A stretch of DNA of 64,000 bases from Alkalimonas cellulosilytica (lineage in GTDB: Bacteria; Pseudomonadota; Gammaproteobacteria; Enterobacterales; Alteromonadaceae). The notes beneath the pieces were generated by a model. That model was not told the DNA's origin and ran no database searches. It saw only the letters and a list, made by a program, of their open reading frames with translations. A program made the translations under genes and the position numbers. Location of the stretch: the NCBI RefSeq assembly GCF_036325985.1, contig NZ_JAUHLI010000005.1, positions 180,369 to 244,368 on the forward strand. Direction: 5' to 3'. Below, one piece after another: positions 61,243 through 64,000 of this stretch. Numbering within the stretch: the first letter of the stretch is position 1; every line of letters starts with the position of its first letter.

Positions 61243-62259
61243 TTAGAAGTTGTAGATCAAACCCAGTGAGAAACCTGAACTGTTTTCACCAGCCAGGGCA
61301 GGCAAGCGGGTATCACGACCGCCGCTGGCAATGGTGAAGGCTGCTGCATCGTCGTTTGAGGTCAAGCCATACACGGCATACATGGTCAAAGCACGGCCAA
61401 AGTTGCGATCGACACCGATGGCCAGCATGTTGGCACCAGAATCCGCCAGGTCATTTTTACCGGCTTGATAGAATTGACCGCGCAAAGTGTAGTCTTCAAT
61501 TTTGTAGCTGGCACCGATACCCCACACATTACGATCACCACCCACCAGGTTGCTGGCATTTTGGTACAAGGCCGCAACTTTGAATTGCTTGCTCACATCG
61601 TAGCTGACACCCAAACGCAAAGCATTAGGATCATCACCAGCAGCATTCTCATAGGTTTCATATGCGATGGCAGCATAGAGGCCATTGGCATTGTAGGTGA
61701 ATGAGGTACTGAACGACTCACGGTCATTCTCAACCGTCGCATCATTGGCGTTGTGTGGTGTGTACTGGAAATCAAAAGTAAAGCCATTCATCGCCGGGCT
61801 GCGGTAATGCAGACCATTGCGATAACGGTTATCAAAGCTCATACCAGGGCCACTGGTGATGTTACGGGCATCACCAACACGGTCACCGAACATATCAGTA
61901 CGGCTGCGTACAGCTTTCAGCGGGGTATCGAAGAAACCCATCCGAACCAAACCAAAGTCACCACGCAAGCCAAGGAAAGAATCGCGGGTCGCAAAGTTAC
62001 CACCGCTCTGATCGTAACGAATATTTTGCTCCAGCTGCATCACAGCTGTTAAGCCTTCCGCCACTTCCGTGCTGGCAGCAAAACGCAGGCGACTGGAGTT
62101 GCTGGACAGGTTCAGACCGCTATCCACGCCATCGTTCAGATGATCCACCGATAGATGGGCACGACCTGATACTTTGACGTTGATATCGTTTGCCAGAGCA
62201 GGTACCGCTAACATCGATGTCAGGGCAGCAGCAATCAGGCTTAAGCGCATTGGTTTCAT
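61243..62259 (-). CDS. PhoB-regulated general porin (PhoE-like in role)
   Basis: Outer-membrane trimeric-type porin of 338 residues with signal peptide (about 1-23, ending PALA). It shows the Gram-negative porin pattern: INVKVSGRAHLSVDHLND, SSRLRFAASTEVAEGL, the constriction-loop region around MGFFDTPLKAVRSRTDMFGD, and the final Phe (LGLIYNF). Four phased Pho heptamers precede it, so it is most likely made under phosphate shortage, like E. coli PhoE, though its anion preference cannot be read from the sequence. GGAG stands before the ATG. Its location beside phoBR supports this role. Confidence 0.9.
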   Translation of the reverse strand: MKPMRLSLIAAALTSMLAVPALANDINVKVSGRAHLSVDHLNDGVDSGLNLSSNSSRLRFAASTEVAEGLTAVMQLEQNIRYDQSGGNFATRDSFLGLRGDFGLVRMGFFDTPLKAVRSRTDMFGDRVGDARNITSGPGMSFDNRYRNGLHYRSPAMNGFTFDFQYTPHNANDATVENDRESFSTSFTYNANGLYAAIAYETYENAAGDDPNALRLGVSYDVSKQFKVAALYQNASNLVGGDRNVWGIGASYKIEDYTLRGQFYQAGKNDLADSGANMLAIGVDRNFGRALTMYAVYGLTSNDDAAAFTIASGGRDTRLPALAGENSSGFSLGLIYNF

Positions 62260-62328
62260 GAGAAATCTCCAGTCATTGTTGTTTGGTGCGGAACTTTAGA
62301 GTTCCTAAGTTCTTGTGTTTGCGCGCTC

Positions 62329-62384
62329 ATTATCTGCAGATTTCATGACAGTAAAATGTCAGCTCAATGACGATTTTGTGACAA
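62329..62384 (-). promoter_or_regulatory. Tandem Pho boxes and -10 before the porin
   Basis: On the minus strand TTGTCAC (62384-62378), TCGTCAT (62373-62367), CTGACAT (62362-62356) and CTGTCAT (62351-62345) keep a strict 11-bp period, which is two full PhoB sites. Ten bases later is GATAAT (62334-62329), the same -10 as at phoB. The porin ATG is at 62259. The repeats begin just after the chemoreceptor stop at 62391. Confidence 0.88.
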
Positions 62385-62390
62385 ATGATG

Positions 62391-63939
62391 CTAGCGAAAT
62401 TGCTCTGCGGCTTGTTGCATGGCAATAGCCGCCTGCTCTTGCGATTCGGCCGTCTGTGCCAACTGCTGCATGGCCGTCTCGGTTTGCAAAGCTGCCTGCT
62501 GGATCTGGGCCAATTGTCGGCTGATCCGCTCTGTGACCGTGTTTTGCGCCTGAGCTTCATCAGCCACCAAAGCTGTAGATTGACGGATCTGGCTGATACC
62601 AGCTCGAATTTGATGCAATGACTGCTCGGCAGCAGCGGCACCAGCCATGCAGGCTTCGGCACTTTGCTGCTCCTGACTGAGCGCCTCAGCCGCTTCGGTC
62701 ACGGTTCGGCGCAGTCGATCGATCATCTGTTGAATTTCGGCCGTTGCTTCCTGGGTATTGGCCGACAAACGCCGAACCTCATCGGCAACTACCGCAAAAC
62801 CACGGCCATGCTCTCCGGCCCTGGCGGCTTCTATGGCAGCATTCAGCGCCAATAAATTGGTTTGCTCGGCCACCCCTTTGATGGTATCCAGTACCGAGAC
62901 AATAGCATCAGCAGCCTGCTGCAAGTCCTGCATATTGCTGCCTGACATCGCCACCTGCTCAGCCAATGCCTGCATCTGCTGCGACATGTTCGCAACCTCC
63001 TCAGCTCCTTGTCCAGCTTGCTCATCGCTTTGCTGAGCTTGCTCTGCGGCGTGCATCATCTGCTTCGTCATTTCAGCCAGAGCCTGCATCATTTGCTCAC
63101 TTTGTCGCTGCAGATCTTCCAGCTCAACGCGCTGCTGTGAGGCCTGTTGCTGTGACTCCAAACTTATCTGCACATTCTGGGTTGCAGAACTGGCAGTATG
63201 GCTGGCGCTGTCTTTTAATTGCGTAATCAGGTTGGCAAAGTTACTGAACAACTGGTTTAAAGCCCGGCTGATATCACCGGTTTCATCCTGACGCAATGCG
63301 GTAAAACGTTGCTGCAAATCACGCTCTTTGGCGCTGTACAAAATCATCTGACTGAGCTTTACCAAAGGCTCCGCAAGATAACGCGCCCAAAAACTAACAA
63401 TCAGTGCCGACAGTGCACCTAGGATCAACACCGCCAACAGCACACTCAGCCAGATATTTCGGGTGAGCTGCGCCATGGCGCCAAAGCTTTCGGCAGGGGC
63501 CTGCTGGGTAAGCAGTGCAAAACGTTGCTCGTCCAGTAGCATTGGCTGCCAGCTCATCAATTGGCTCTGCCCCAGATAATCCTCAGCCAAGTCTATGCCT
63601 TGCTCTCCGTTTAAGGCCCGCTGGACGGCTTGCATCTCAGTCAATTGCAAAATACCTGCAGTGCGTCCGAGCCGCTGCATCCGGGAGATATCCAGGCCTT
63701 GCGCCGCCATGCCAGACAGCAGTTTCTGATCCTGCTGCAACATTGGCCGCAACTCAGTCAACAGCAAGCCATGTTGATCAACCAGATAGGCTTCACCCGT
63801 TTGACCTAGGCCTATAGTCTCCCATGCTTGTCCGCCAGTCATGATACTGGTGTAGATCTGAGCTGGAATTTGGGCAATCAGAAAACCCACTGCGCGCTCT
63901 GGACTATGCACCGGATGGTAGACCGGCCCCCCCATAAAG
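62391..63939 (-). CDS. Methyl-accepting chemotaxis protein, 5' part lost at a sequence junction
   Basis: The 3' part of a chemoreceptor, about 516 residues up to the junction at 63939-63940. It begins inside a periplasmic Cache-type sensor domain (GGPVYHPVHSPERAVGFLIA). A membrane helix follows (about 165-190; LSVLLAVLILGALSALIVSF), then a HAMP domain and the signalling domain with the conserved hairpin tip (EQTNLLALNAAIEAARAGE, then GRGFAVVADEVRRLS). The apparent start residues MCIRDS come from a Nextera adapter remnant and are not biological. The true N-terminus, with first helix and the start of the sensor, is missing. Standing before the phosphate-starvation porin, it might steer taxis to phosphate, but nothing in the sequence proves that. 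Confidence 0.88.
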
Positions 63940-63955
63940 CTGTCTCTTATACACA
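63940..63955. other. Nextera/Tn5 mosaic-end adapter remnant
   Basis: CTGTCTCTTATACACA matches the first 16 bases of the 19-base transposase mosaic end used in Nextera libraries. It interrupts the chemoreceptor gene. This is most likely adapter left in reads, joining unrelated sequence, and not a genomic transposon end, because neither transposase nor target duplication is visible. Confidence 0.85.
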
Positions 63956-63958
63956 AAT

Positions 63959-63989
63959 ATCCCCCAGTTTTTACTGGGGGATTTTTTTT
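63959..63989 (+). terminator. Terminator-like hairpin beyond the junction
   Basis: A 10-bp stem (ATCCCCCAGT with its complement), loop TTTT, followed by eight T. It lies past the adapter remnant, so it may belong to another place in the genome; the gene it ends is not in the window. Confidence 0.7.
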
Positions 63990-64000
63990 GAACTCTTCTT

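Noticed and set aside
63940..63955. A genuine Tn5/IS50 end
   Set aside because: The first 16 bases equal the synthetic mosaic end (T at position 4, then TATACACA), which differs from both natural IS50 ends; no transposase or target repeat is seen.
63940..63956. MCIRDS as the true start of the chemoreceptor
   Set aside because: These residues are the translation of the adapter remnant, and the frame begins in the middle of a sensor domain with no first membrane helix.
1..64000. tRNA or rRNA genes, CRISPR arrays, insertion sequences, prophage
   Set aside because: Looked for by eye across gaps; no cloverleaf-like sequences, regular spacer repeats, transposase or phage genes were seen. A covariance scan was not possible.

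Overview
The window is chromosomal DNA from a gammaproteobacterium, probably an Alteromonadales/Chromatiaceae-type aquatic bacterium (Rheinheimera/Alishewanella-like). This rests on the gene repertoire: tightly packed housekeeping operons, very long PstA/PstC permeases, a TIGR04219 beta-barrel, DUF416/DUF2721/DUF3833/DUF2256 proteins, and a large TonB-dependent receptor. The genus is an inference. No tRNA, rRNA, insertion sequence, prophage or CRISPR array was seen.

Layout. 1-2.3 kb: a minus-strand operon of a periplasmic PCuAC-type metal chaperone, an outer-membrane beta-barrel and a membrane sensor cut by the window edge, plus a small secreted protein. 2.5-8.7 kb: dusA, zur, a CheX phosphatase, then the minus-strand run rpsF-priB-rpsR-rplI and dnaB-alr. 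8.8-16.5 kb: a plus-strand import cluster of a TctC-TctB fusion, TctA, a TonB-dependent receptor and an OprO/OprP-type porin. 16.5-30.9 kb: ordinary genes including rlmB, ubiA/ubiC, glpG/glpE, lemA with an M48 protease, an HDOD protein, ppiC and dusC. 31.1-33.6 kb: a large lipoprotein. 33.7-40.5 kb: suhB, a rhodanese, and the queA-tgt-yajC-secD-secF run. 40.6-45 kb: a small binding-protein-like gene, oxyR and a secreted subtilase. 45-62.3 kb: a phosphate block of a Na/Pi cotransporter, phoU, pstB, pstA, pstC, pstS, a GcvR-like gene, ppk-ppx, tag, phoR, phoB and a porin. The window closes with a chemoreceptor gene interrupted by what looks like a sequencing-adapter remnant.

The theme is phosphate starvation. 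Pho-box-like sites, meaning heptamers close to CTGTCAT repeated every 11 bp and in most cases followed after exactly 10 bp by a -10-like hexamer, were found by eye upstream of pstS, pstC, ppk, phoB and the 338-aa porin. The same sites stand before all three transcription starts of the TctCB/TctA/TonB receptor/OprP-like cluster at 8.8-16.5 kb. PhoR-PhoB would sense low phosphate, PstSCAB-PhoU would take up phosphate and signal, Ppk-Ppx would manage polyphosphate, and the porins would widen outer-membrane permeability. The unexpected part is the 8.8-16.5 kb cluster: a tripartite-tricarboxylate-type carrier with its binding protein fused to the small membrane subunit, without the usual tctDE regulators, apparently under PhoB. 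It is the best candidate here for an undescribed system, possibly uptake of an organic phosphorus compound or a phosphate- or metal-complexing carboxylate.

The Pho boxes and promoter calls come from reading the sequence, without a motif scan. Gene starts were moved from the longest open frame to the ATG/GTG/TTG with the best ribosome-binding site or signal peptide where that was clear.
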